A stretch of DNA of 64,000 nt, taken from Mycobacterium kyogaense. Its GTDB lineage: Bacteria > Actinomycetota > Actinomycetes > Mycobacteriales > Mycobacteriaceae. The notes under the pieces are model-generated. The model saw only the letters and a program-made list of their open reading frames with translations. It did no database searches and had not been told where the DNA came from. The position numbers were made by a program, and so were the translations under genes. Positions 1 to 8,147 of the stretch are shown one piece after another (positions within the stretch are counted from its first letter, which is position 1; every line of letters begins with the position of its first letter). The DNA lies in NCBI RefSeq assembly GCF_003254575.1, contig NZ_QJUA01000020.1, forward strand, positions 28,951-92,950, in the 5' to 3' direction.

Positions 1-907
1 ACGTGGCGGCCGGCCGGGCGGCCAGCGGGTCGATCAGCTGGTGATAGCGCGTGACGGCCTGAGCCGGATCGGTGCCCAGCGGGCAGTCGGCGTCGGACAT
101 GCAGTCGGCGGCGTACCGGTCGAAGGCCTTCTGGAAGCCGGCCATCTGGTTGACGCTCGCGGTGATCGGATCGAGGCTGGGGTCCACCGCACCGTCGAGG
201 ACCATGGCGCGCACCCGGTCGGGGTAGCGGCCCGCGTAGAGGGCGCCGAGCTGGGTGCCGTAGGAGAAGCCGAGATAGTTGATCTGCGCGTCGCCGAGTG
301 CTTCGCGGACGGTGTCCATGTCGCGCACGGCGACGGCGGTGCCGATGTTGGCCAGGTAGTCGGCGCCCATCGCGGACAGGCACTGGCCGGCGAAATCACG
401 CAGCACGCCTTCGATCTGGGCGACGCCGGCGGGGCTGTAGTCGGTCATCGGCTGGGCCCGGTAGGCGTCGAACTGCGCGTCGGTACGGCAGCGCAGCTGC
501 GGGGTCGAGTGTCCGACGCCGCGGGGATCGATACCGACGAGATCGAACTGCTCCGCGATCGGCGAGCCGGCCAGGGATGCGCCCATGTCGGCGACGGTGT
601 CGACGGCCGAGGCGCCCGGTCCGCCCGGGTTCACCAGCAGCGGACCGATGCGCCGGCCGCTGGCTGGAATCTTGATGACCGCCAATTGTGCTTGTGCGCC
701 ATCGGGTTTCGCGTAGTCCACCGGTACCGAGATGGTGGTGCATCGAGCAGTGGGGATGCGGGAGGCGTCCTTGACGACGTCGGCGCACGTCCCCCACGAC
801 ACCGCCGATGCTGGTGCCGGCGCTGCGGACGGCTGCGCGGCCGCGGGCGGGCACAGCGCAGCCGTCATGACGCACACAGCTGCTATCGCCCGTCCCACCC
901 GCCACAT
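1..907 (-). CDS. Hip1/CaeA-like secreted alpha/beta-hydrolase (TAP-like peptidase), partial
   Basis: Partial gene: its 3' end lies beyond the left edge; 302 codons are visible. The start at 907 gives a signal-peptide-like N-terminus (MWRVGRAIAAVCVMTAALC) followed by an Ala-rich cleavage region near residue 24. The body has the family's marks in order: NPGGPG oxyanion region (about 93-98), DPRG, and the GFSYG nucleophile elbow. It is a paralogue of the next hydrolase at 1416-2969, with closely matching spacing (for example NPGGPG, DPRGV, LGTDPA). Family members are exported serine proteases or esterases of the cell envelope; mycobacteria carry two such genes side by side. Unlike its neighbour it has no clear lipobox. 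The catalytic Asp and His would lie in the missing C-terminal part, so activity cannot be judged. Confidence 0.85.
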   Translation of the reverse strand, partial: MWRVGRAIAAVCVMTAALCPPAAAQPSAAPAPASAVSWGTCADVVKDASRIPTARCTTISVPVDYAKPDGAQAQLAVIKIPASGRRIGPLLVNPGGPGASAVDTVADMGASLAGSPIAEQFDLVGIDPRGVGHSTPQLRCRTDAQFDAYRAQPMTDYSPAGVAQIEGVLRDFAGQCLSAMGADYLANIGTAVAVRDMDTVREALGDAQINYLGFSYGTQLGALYAGRYPDRVRAMVLDGAVDPSLDPITASVNQMAGFQKAFDRYAADCMSDADCPLGTDPAQAVTRYHQLIDPLAARPAAT

Positions 908-975
908 GGGAGTCCATGCTGTCACGCGATGCCACGCGCGGCTTCGGATGGGGCCCAACGGTGACCGGGCTGTTA

Positions 976-1422
976 TCAGGCGTCCAGCTCGTAGGTCAGC
1001 CAGCTGGACTTCTCGGCCCCGATGCCGTCATAGAGACGCTGGGCGGTGACGTTGTCCGGCGCCGTCTCCCACACCAGCTTCTGGGCTCCCCGCTCGCGGC
1101 ACAGCTGCAGACAGCGGTCGATCAGCGCCCGACCGGCACCGGTCCCCCGGGTCTGCTCGGTCACGAACAGGTCGTTGAGCACTCCGACGCGCGCGGCGTA
1201 GAGCGTCTGCCACGTCCAGAACACCGTCGCGAAACCCACGGCGGCTCCGGCCTCGTCACGAGCGATCAGCTGCAGGCCTTCTCGCGGGTCGGCGATCAGG
1301 GCCCGCATCATCGCGGTGAGGTCGGCGTCGGCGGGATCGACACGGTAGAAGTCGCAGTACCCACGCATCAGCGGCATCAGGTCGGGCAGGTCGGATTCGC
1401 CCACGACGGTGATCGTCAGCAT
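976..1422 (-). CDS. GNAT family N-acetyltransferase
   Basis: A 148-aa protein of typical single-domain GNAT length. The acetyl-CoA binding motif A is visible as LFVTEQTRGTGAGRALI (roughly residues 89-105), followed by the usual W.T...N..A..LYD segment (VWETAPDNVTAQRLYDGIG). It would transfer acetyl from acetyl-CoA to an unknown small-molecule or protein amine in the cytoplasm. Its start overlaps the end of the upstream hydrolase gene by 7 bp, so the two are probably co-transcribed. Nothing in the sequence indicates the substrate. The family call is firm, the specific role unknown. Confidence 0.85.
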   Translation of the reverse strand: MLTITVVGESDLPDLMPLMRGYCDFYRVDPADADLTAMMRALIADPREGLQLIARDEAGAAVGFATVFWTWQTLYAARVGVLNDLFVTEQTRGTGAGRALIDRCLQLCRERGAQKLVWETAPDNVTAQRLYDGIGAEKSSWLTYELDA

Positions 1423-2969
1423 CGGGCACCGGCCGGCGGCACAGTCAGGTCGAGCAGGTACTGGGTGGCGATGTCGTCGACGCAGGCGTTGCCCTGCAGG
1501 GCGACCGTGTGCTGGGTGCCCTCATAGGTCAGGAGGCTCCCGCCGAGCTGCTTGGCCAGGTCGACACCGGCCTGGTACGGGGTCGCGGGATCGTTGGTCG
1601 TCGAAACCACCAGGACCGGCGGCAGCCCGTTGACCTTGATCTCGTGGCGCTGACTGGTGGGCGGCACCGGCCACATCGCGCATGTGCCCAACGGCGCGTA
1701 TCCCGTGAACGTGCCGTAACTCATGAAGGGCGCGGCGTCACGCAGTCGCCGGTCCTGGTCGACGAGCGTGGCCCGGTCGGTGATCGCGGGTTTGTCGACG
1801 CAGTTGACGGCGACGCGGACGTCGGTGGAGTTGTTGTAGTGGCCCTGGGCGTCGCGGCCCATGTACAGGTCGGCCAGCGAGAGCATGGTGTCGCCGCGGC
1901 CTTCTTTGATCTCGGTCAGCGCCTGGGTCAGGTGCCGCCACAGGTTCGGCGAGTAGAGCGGCAGGATCGTGCCGACCACCGCGTCGGAGTAGCTCAGGCC
2001 GCGGGGATCGGCGGTGGCGGCGGGCTTGTCGACCAGCGGCCAGACCAGGGACTGGTAGACCTCGACGGCCTTGGCCGGATCGGTGCCCAGCGGGCAGTTC
2101 TCGTCCTTGGCGCAGTCTGCGGCGTAATCGTCGAAGGCCTTCTGGAACGCGGCGGCCTGGCGGATGTCGGCCTCGAGCGGGTCCGCGTTCGGGTCGACCG
2201 CACCGTCGAGGATCATCGCCCGCACCTTGTCCGGGTAGGCCTCGGCGTAGCCGGCGCCGATGCGGGTGCCGTACGAGTACCCCAGATAGGTCAGCTTCTC
2301 GTCGCCGAGGGCCTGGCGCAGCGCGTCGAGGTCCTTGACCACGCTGACCGTCCCGACGTTGGCGAGGAAGTCCTTACCCATCTTGTCGACGCAGCGCTGG
2401 ACGAACTCCTTGGTCAGTTTCTCCATGTGCGCCACGCCGTCGGGGGTGTAGGCCACCACGTTGTCGGCGCGAAGCCGGTCGTTGTCGGCGTCGCTGTTGC
2501 ACCACACCGCGGGTGAGGAATTCGCGACGCCGCGCGGGTCGAAGCCCACCAGGTCGAACTTCTCGCGCAACGCTTCGGGCATGGTCGCGAGCATGTTGGC
2601 GGCGGCGTTGACCCCCGATTCACCGGGTCCGCCAGGGTTGATGATCAGCGAGCCGATCTTCTGACCGGTGGCCTTGAACCGCACCACGGCGAGCTGGGCG
2701 ACCGCGCCCTCGGCGCTGTCGGGGTTGTCCCAGTTCACCGGGACGGAGAGCAGGCCGCATTCGGCACCGGTGGGGATGCGGGAGCGATCGGACGGCCCGA
2801 CGGCCTTGCATGCGCTCCACTGGATCGGCGAACCGGGGCGCGGGACCGCGAGCAGGGCACGGCCGTCGACCACCTTGCTGCAACCGGCAACGAGCAGCAT
2901 GACCGCCGCGAGGACGAGGCCGGATCTCGCGATCCCGGTCATGAGCTTCATGGCAACACATGCTGCCAT
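1416..2969 (-). CDS. hip1: Hip1/CaeA family lipoprotein serine protease/esterase
   Basis: A 517-aa alpha/beta-hydrolase closely resembling mycobacterial Hip1 (CaeA, Rv2224c) as I recall it. It has an N-terminal membrane/lipoprotein signal with lipobox LVAGC (Cys about 30), NPGGPGESG (about 111-119), the nucleophile elbow GYSYG (Ser about 232), TTNDPATPY carrying the acid, and GTQH with the catalytic His. In M. tuberculosis this envelope-anchored protease processes GroEL2 and shapes the envelope and immune signalling; the same substrate here is only inferred. Three start codons are possible (2969, 2951, 2942); all keep the lipobox. It lies next to a paralogue and upstream of panB, as in M. tuberculosis. 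Confidence 0.9.
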   Translation of the reverse strand: MAACVAMKLMTGIARSGLVLAAVMLLVAGCSKVVDGRALLAVPRPGSPIQWSACKAVGPSDRSRIPTGAECGLLSVPVNWDNPDSAEGAVAQLAVVRFKATGQKIGSLIINPGGPGESGVNAAANMLATMPEALREKFDLVGFDPRGVANSSPAVWCNSDADNDRLRADNVVAYTPDGVAHMEKLTKEFVQRCVDKMGKDFLANVGTVSVVKDLDALRQALGDEKLTYLGYSYGTRIGAGYAEAYPDKVRAMILDGAVDPNADPLEADIRQAAAFQKAFDDYAADCAKDENCPLGTDPAKAVEVYQSLVWPLVDKPAATADPRGLSYSDAVVGTILPLYSPNLWRHLTQALTEIKEGRGDTMLSLADLYMGRDAQGHYNNSTDVRVAVNCVDKPAITDRATLVDQDRRLRDAAPFMSYGTFTGYAPLGTCAMWPVPPTSQRHEIKVNGLPPVLVVSTTNDPATPYQAGVDLAKQLGGSLLTYEGTQHTVALQGNACVDDIATQYLLDLTVPPAGARC

Positions 2970-3007
2970 GAACCGGCATCTGCGCTGGCAAGGCGCGGTC
3001 GGAGCGC

Positions 3008-4405
3008 CTACTTGGTCGCGTTCAGCAGCTCTTTGAGCGCAACGTCGAAGTCATCGGCCATGTCCCACAGGTCCGGCAGTAGCTCGGGGCAGCTCACGAT
3101 GCCGACGTCGAGGTTGCCCGACAGCGACATCACGGTGATGTTCAGTCCGGACCCGTGGAAGATCGGCCCCAGCGGGTACATCGCTTCCACGCCGCAGCCC
3201 AGCATGTAGAGCCTGCCCTGGGGTCCAGGAACATTCGACACCACCAGGTTGTGCACCGGACGGGCACCACTGAGCCTGCTGCTGGCGTAGACCCTCATCG
3301 CCGCGCCGAACACCGCGGGCGCGGCGAACTGCGTCCAGTCCTGCAGCAGGGTGGCTGCGATCGCCGAACTGTGTTGTTTGGCAACGGTATTGGCTTCCGC
3401 GATGGCCTTGAGCCGCTCGACGGGGTCGGCGATGTTGGTTTCCAGCCGGGCGAACATCCCCGACACCTGGTTGCGGCCGGGCCGGTCGGACTTCTCGTGC
3501 ACCGACACCGGCACCATCGCGATCAGCGAGTTGTCCGGCAGTTCATCCCGGTCGAGCAGGAACGTGCGCAGGACACCGGAGACCAGGGCCATCACCACGT
3601 CGTTGACCTTGACCCCGAAGTGGTTCTTGACGGTCTTGATGTCGTCGAGGTCCAGATGGGCGAACGCCACGTTGCGATGCCCGGTCACGTTGGCGTTGAA
3701 CGCGGTCTTCGGCGCGATGAACGGCGGCGCCATCGTCTGCCCGCTGCGAACCCGGCGGACGGTGTCGATCACCGTGGTCAACGTGTTCGGCACCGCGTTG
3801 ACCAAGCCCAGCGGGCGGCTCACGAAGCGCGCGGCGCCGCTGAGGGCTATCTCGAGATCACTTCCGCCGCCGGGACCGGCGACGGGCTCCGGCGCGGGGG
3901 CATCGGGCTCGGTGGTGCACAGCTTCGACATCAGGTTCGCGCCCGTCACGCCGTCGACAGCGGCGTGGTGCACCTTGGTCATCACCGCGATGCGCTGACT
4001 TGCGCTGCCATCGTCGGGGTCGCTGCCGAGGTTCTCGATCACCCACATCTCCCACAGCGGGCGGGTGCGGTCCAGCGGCAGGGACGCGATGTGTCCGCAG
4101 ATCTCGGCCAGCTCGCGCGGGCCACCCGGGGACGGCAGGCCCATCCGGTGCAGATGCCGGTCGACGTCGAAGTCCTTGTCGTCCACCCACACCGGGTGGT
4201 CGAGGTTGAAACGGTTGTCGGCCAGCCGTTCACGGAACTCGGGCATCGCGCGGATGCGTTCGGCCAGCAGGTCACGCAGCTTGGCGAACGAGTAACCGCC
4301 GGGCATCGTGGACGCGTCCAGCTCGAGAATCGAGCACACGTGCAACGGCTGCGCCGCGGTCTCGAGGTACAGGAAACTGGCGTCGAGCCCGCTGAGCCGT
4401 TGCAT
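3008..4405 (-). CDS. Wax ester synthase/diacylglycerol acyltransferase (WS/DGAT)
   Basis: A 465-aa acyltransferase of the Tgs family, which makes triacylglycerol or wax ester from acyl-CoA and diacylglycerol or a fatty alcohol. It begins with the family N-terminus MQRLSGLDASFLYLE, carries the catalytic HHxxxDG motif as KVHHAAVDG, and ends with the conserved SNVPGP...YP.GP..HG.GLN region. I chose the ATG at 4405 because conservation starts there; the frame is open further upstream, but that would run into the panB leader. It is divergent from panB with a 157-bp gap. M. tuberculosis has many Tgs paralogues but, as far as I recall, none at this position, so this is a local insertion. Confidence 0.92.
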   Translation of the reverse strand: MQRLSGLDASFLYLETAAQPLHVCSILELDASTMPGGYSFAKLRDLLAERIRAMPEFRERLADNRFNLDHPVWVDDKDFDVDRHLHRMGLPSPGGPRELAEICGHIASLPLDRTRPLWEMWVIENLGSDPDDGSASQRIAVMTKVHHAAVDGVTGANLMSKLCTTEPDAPAPEPVAGPGGGSDLEIALSGAARFVSRPLGLVNAVPNTLTTVIDTVRRVRSGQTMAPPFIAPKTAFNANVTGHRNVAFAHLDLDDIKTVKNHFGVKVNDVVMALVSGVLRTFLLDRDELPDNSLIAMVPVSVHEKSDRPGRNQVSGMFARLETNIADPVERLKAIAEANTVAKQHSSAIAATLLQDWTQFAAPAVFGAAMRVYASSRLSGARPVHNLVVSNVPGPQGRLYMLGCGVEAMYPLGPIFHGSGLNITVMSLSGNLDVGIVSCPELLPDLWDMADDFDVALKELLNATK

Positions 4406-4562
4406 CCGCCGATCGTAAGCGCGCCGCAGGTGGATGTGAGCAAATCCACTTAACGCGTTGTTCAACTTCTGGTGACGTGATGGCAGACTTGACGGGTCAG
4501 CGGAACCCGGGGACCCAGAGCGGCCTCGAGGATCCGAAACGACCACCCATCTGGAGACATCG

Positions 4563-5405
4563 ATGTCTGAACAGAGTGTGTACGGGGCTGCCACCCACAC
4601 CGCTGCTCCGCGGACCAAGGTCCGCACTCATCACCTCGCCAAGTGGAAGCAAGAAGGCCACAAGTGGGCGATGTTGACCGCGTACGACTTCTCGACCGCC
4701 AGGGTGTTCGACGAGGCCGAGATTCCGGTGCTCCTCGTGGGCGACTCGGCGGCCAACGTCGTGTACGGCTACGACACCACGGTCCCGGTGACCATCGACG
4801 AGCTGATCCCGCTGGTGCGTGGCGTCGTCCGGGGTGCACCGCATGCGCTGGTGGTGGCCGACCTGCCGTTCGGCAGCTACGAGGCCGGTCCGGCACAAGC
4901 TCTGGCGACGGCCACCCGATTCCTGAAGGAGACCGGCGCGCACGCGGTGAAGCTCGAGGGCGGCGAGCGGGTGGCGGAGCAGATCGCCACCGTGTCGGCG
5001 GCCGGAATCCCGGTGATGGCCCATATCGGCTTCACCCCGCAGAGCGTCAACGGCCTGGGCGGGTTCAAGGTGCAGGGCCGCGGTGACGGCGCCGAGCAGA
5101 CCATCCACGACGCGATCGCCGTGCAGGAGGCCGGTGCGTTCGCGGTGGTGATGGAGATGGTTCCCGCTGAGCTCGCCACGCAGATCACCGGCAAGCTGAC
5201 CATCCCGACCGTCGGCATCGGCGCCGGCCCCAACTGCGACGGCCAGGTGCTGGTCTGGCAGGACATGGCCGGCATGACCAGCGGCCGCACCGCGAAGTTC
5301 GTCAAGAAGTTCGGCGCCGTGGGCGATGAATTGCGCCGCGCTGCAGCACAATACGCAGCCGAGGTGGCCACCGGAGCGTTCCCCGCCGAGGAACACTCCT
5401 TCTGA
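4563..5405 (+). CDS. panB: 3-methyl-2-oxobutanoate hydroxymethyltransferase
   Basis: PanB, 280 aa, the full length of the family. It converts 2-oxoisovalerate plus 5,10-methylenetetrahydrofolate to ketopantoate, the first committed step of pantothenate (hence CoA) synthesis in the cytoplasm. Visible marks: [15 protein letters not shown] near the N-terminus, [15 protein letters not shown] (metal and substrate loop), KLEGG, HIGFTPQ and VIGIGAG-like [24 protein letters not shown] ribosome binding site lies 6-7 nt before the ATG. It ends 3 bp from the convergent enoyl-CoA hydratase stop, leaving no room for a hairpin terminator. Same neighbourhood as Rv2225 in M. tuberculosis. Confidence 0.97.
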   Translation: MSEQSVYGAATHTAAPRTKVRTHHLAKWKQEGHKWAMLTAYDFSTARVFDEAEIPVLLVGDSAANVVYGYDTTVPVTIDELIPLVRGVVRGAPHALVVADLPFGSYEAGPAQALATATRFLKETGAHAVKLEGGERVAEQIATVSAAGIPVMAHIGFTPQSVNGLGGFKVQGRGDGAEQTIHDAIAVQEAGAFAVVMEMVPAELATQITGKLTIPTVGIGAGPNCDGQVLVWQDMAGMTSGRTAKFVKKFGAVGDELRRAAAQYAAEVATGAFPAEEHSF

Positions 5406-5408
5406 CCG

Positions 5409-6188
5409 TCAGGCGAAGTCGGGGGTCCGCTTCGCCAGGAACGCATCCACACCCTCGCGGCCGTCGGCGGATTCGGCGCGCTGGGCGATCAACCGACCTT
5501 CGGCCTCCATCTGGGCCTCGAGCCCGTTGCCGAAACTGTCGTGCAGCAGCGCCTTGACGCCACCGTTGGCACCGCCGGAGGTGGCCAGCATCGCGGTGGC
5601 GAGCTCGTCGGCGCGGGACGCCAGCGCGTCGTCGGCGACCACCTCGGTCACCAGACCCCACTGCAGCGCCTCCTGGGCCGACAGCCTGCGATTGGTCAGC
5701 ATCAGTTCCTTGGCGCGCGCCATCCCCACCAGGCGCGGCAGCAGATAGGTGGCGCTGCCGTCCGGCGTCAATCCGACTCGGGTGTAGGCCATCGTGAAGG
5801 ACGCCGACTCCGCGGCCAGGGTGAGATCCCCGAGCACCGCCAACGAGAACCCGGCGCCCGCCGCGGCACCGTTGACCGCGGTGATCACGACGGCGTCGCA
5901 GCGCGCCAATGTCGAGATCGCGCGGTGCAGGTCGTCGGCGACGCCCTTGAGGTGGCGGCCGCGGTGCGGCGCGGAGGCGAAGTCGTTGAGATCCCCTCCG
6001 GCGCTGAAGAAGCGGCCGGCGCCGGTGATGACGACGACTTTCACGGTCGGGTCGTCGCATGCGGCGGCAGCCGCCGCGAGCTCACGCGCCATCTGGGCGT
6101 CGATGCCGTTGGCCGCGTCGGGCCGGTTCAGCGTCAGCCGCACCAGCCCCTCGCTGCGGTGCACGTCGATGGTGTGGAAGTCGCTCAC
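5409..6188 (-). CDS. Enoyl-CoA hydratase/isomerase family protein
   Basis: A 259-aa crotonase-fold enzyme with a GTG start. The oxyanion-hole segments are present (FSAGGDLNDF and NGAAAGAGFSLA). Of the two catalytic glutamates of classical enoyl-CoA hydratases, the first position reads Ala and the second reads Asp in TPDGSATYLLPR. This pattern is typical of PaaG-like isomerases rather than hydratases, so the exact reaction is open. It follows the fatty acyl-AMP ligase on the same strand with a 25-bp gap, suggesting an acyl-chain activation/modification pair. The pair is not part of the M. tuberculosis gene order here. Confidence 0.88.
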   Translation of the reverse strand: MSDFHTIDVHRSEGLVRLTLNRPDAANGIDAQMARELAAAAAACDDPTVKVVVITGAGRFFSAGGDLNDFASAPHRGRHLKGVADDLHRAISTLARCDAVVITAVNGAAAGAGFSLAVLGDLTLAAESASFTMAYTRVGLTPDGSATYLLPRLVGMARAKELMLTNRRLSAQEALQWGLVTEVVADDALASRADELATAMLATSGGANGGVKALLHDSFGNGLEAQMEAEGRLIAQRAESADGREGVDAFLAKRTPDFA

Positions 6189-6213
6189 ACCGGCGACGGT
6201 ATCGCGCTGCGGT

Positions 6214-7995
6214 TCAGAGAGTGCCGTCGAGGTAGCGCGCCCGGCAGGCCCGGCGTGCCAACTTACCGCTCGTGGTCCGCGGGATCACCCCTGCCGCAAC
6301 GAGTTTGATGTCGGCCAGCGGAATGGCATGGCGTCGCGAGACGGCAGCGCGGATGGCTTCGACGATCGGGGCGGCGTCCGCGCGTCCGGCGCCGGGGGCA
6401 CGTTCTGCGACGATCACCACCTCTTCGCGTCCCACACCGGGCACGGAGAACGCGGTGACGAAGCCGGACCGCACCGCCTTGGAGGCCTCGGAGACCGTCG
6501 CCTCGATGTCTTGCGGATAGTGGTTGCGACCGTCGACGATCACCAGATCTTTGACGCGCCCGGTGATGTGCAGCTGGCCGTCGATGTAGACGCCGAGGTC
6601 ACCGGTGCGCAGCCACAGGGCGCTCTCGGCCGCGCCGGCGGCGTGGCTCCGGTCGGTCAAGCGCGACTGCAGCTTGTTGCGGAAGGTCAGTTCGGTTTCG
6701 TCGGCACGGTTCCAGTACCCGCGGCCGATGTTGTCGCCGTGCAACCAGATCTCACCGACTCGCCCGTCGGGCAGCTCGGCCTCGGTCTGCGGGTCGACGA
6801 TCACCGCCCACTGACTGCGCGCGATCTGACCGCACGACACGCTGATCACGGCGTCGGGATCATCGGCGTCGACCTCGACGACGTCTCCCCCGCCCAACGC
6901 CTGCCGGTCGAGGTGCACAGCCTTCGGCGCGGACCCGGACTCGGTGGTGGACACGAACAGCGTCGCCTCGGCCATTCCGTAGGACGGTTTGATCGCTGCG
7001 GGGTCGAGTCCGTACGGCGCGAACGCGTCGACGAAGGCATCGACCGATGCCATGCTCACCGGCTCGGAGCCGTTGATCAGGCCGGCCACGTTGGTCAGGT
7101 CGAGCGCCTCGCCGGCCGGCGGGCGGCCGCGCTGGGCGGCGAGTTCGAACGCGAAGTTCGGCGCCGCCGCGAACGTGGGCGCATCCGATGCGCCGAGCTC
7201 ACGGATCCAGCGGTAGGGCCGCCGCACGAAGGCCACGGGTGACATCAGGGTGATGTGCGCGCCGACCAGAGCCGGGAACATGATCATCAACAGACCCATG
7301 TCGTGGAACAGCGGCAGCCAGCTCACACTGCGGGTGTTCCAGTCCAGCCCCACGGACTCGATCATCTGCACCACGTTGGTCGCGGCACCGCGATGGGTGA
7401 TCTCGACGCCGGCCGGCGTGCGCGTGGATCCGGAGGTGTACTGCAGGTAGGCGATGTCGTCGGTGTCGATGCGGACCGGTGTGAAGTGCTCGCCGACGGC
7501 GTCGGGAACGGCGTCGACGGCGATCATCCGCGGCCGTCGGTCGCGCGGGATGGTGCGCAGGAAGTCACGCACGGCCGCGGCGGCGGCGGTGGTGGTCAGC
7601 ACGACGGTCGGTTGCGCATCTCCCAGCACGGCGTCGAGGCGCTCTGCGTGCCCGGGCAGTTCGGGGGCGAACAGCGGGACGGCGATGCCGCCGGCCTGGA
7701 TGGCGGCGAAGAACCCGACCACGTACTCGACGCCCTGCGGGGCGAGGATCGCGATGCGGTCGCCGGAGTCGGTGATCTGCTGGAGCCGGGCACTGACGGC
7801 GCGGAGTCGGGTGCGCATCTGCGACCAGCTCAACTCGACCGTGCAGTCGCGCTCGTAGTCGAGGTAGCGGTAGGCCGGCGCCTCACCCGACTGTTCAGCG
7901 TGGCGATCGATGAACGACGTCAGCGTGACTCCGACAGGAATCTCGATGTTGCCTTCGGCGTCGAGATAATCCTCGAGCCTCATCTCTGGACTCAT
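6214..7995 (-). CDS. Fatty acyl-AMP ligase (FadD/FAAL type)
   Basis: A 593-aa adenylating enzyme that activates fatty acids as acyl-AMP, normally for hand-over to an acyl carrier protein or polyketide synthase. It has the AMP-binding P-loop YTSGSTRTPAGV (about 186-197), SWLPLFHDMGL, the family block SYGMAEATLF, and near the C-terminus GRNHYPQDIE and TTSGKLARR. PLFHDMGL and NHYPQDIE are typical of FAAL rather than acyl-CoA ligases. No polyketide synthase is present in the window, so the acceptor is unknown. The ATG at 7995 is preceded by TACAAT ending 6 nt upstream with no ribosome binding site, suggesting a leaderless mRNA. The next gene, a crotonase, follows after 25 bp. Confidence 0.92.
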   Translation of the reverse strand: MSPEMRLEDYLDAEGNIEIPVGVTLTSFIDRHAEQSGEAPAYRYLDYERDCTVELSWSQMRTRLRAVSARLQQITDSGDRIAILAPQGVEYVVGFFAAIQAGGIAVPLFAPELPGHAERLDAVLGDAQPTVVLTTTAAAAAVRDFLRTIPRDRRPRMIAVDAVPDAVGEHFTPVRIDTDDIAYLQYTSGSTRTPAGVEITHRGAATNVVQMIESVGLDWNTRSVSWLPLFHDMGLLMIMFPALVGAHITLMSPVAFVRRPYRWIRELGASDAPTFAAAPNFAFELAAQRGRPPAGEALDLTNVAGLINGSEPVSMASVDAFVDAFAPYGLDPAAIKPSYGMAEATLFVSTTESGSAPKAVHLDRQALGGGDVVEVDADDPDAVISVSCGQIARSQWAVIVDPQTEAELPDGRVGEIWLHGDNIGRGYWNRADETELTFRNKLQSRLTDRSHAAGAAESALWLRTGDLGVYIDGQLHITGRVKDLVIVDGRNHYPQDIEATVSEASKAVRSGFVTAFSVPGVGREEVVIVAERAPGAGRADAAPIVEAIRAAVSRRHAIPLADIKLVAAGVIPRTTSGKLARRACRARYLDGTL

Positions 7996-8001
7996 GAGAG
8001 A

Positions 8002-8015
8002 ATTGTAAGAGTTAC
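8002..8015 (-). promoter_or_regulatory. Candidate leaderless -10 box and overlapping inverted repeat of the FAAL gene
   Basis: Read on the minus strand, TACAAT (8007-8002) is followed by 6 nt and then the ATG at 7995, the spacing expected if transcription starts at the A of the start codon. An inverted repeat GTAA-GAG-TTAC (8005-8015) overlaps the -10, where a repressor could block the promoter. The match is short, so the operator is a suggestion only. Confidence 0.4.
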
Positions 8016-8147
8016 TTAAGTTGTCGTGTGCACCCGTCCGGCGAGTCTGGTGTCGAGTGGATTCCGTTTCGATAACGGCGGCCGGGTTTGCGGTTCACCT
8101 CCGTGTGGCAGTCTTGTGGCCCCGATCCCGCCGAAACGAAGGTGTCC

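Noticed and set aside
4452..4459. AACGCGTT palindrome in the gap between the WS/DGAT gene and panB as an operator
   Set aside because: Eight bases only, expected by chance in high-GC DNA, and not placed at a recognisable promoter.
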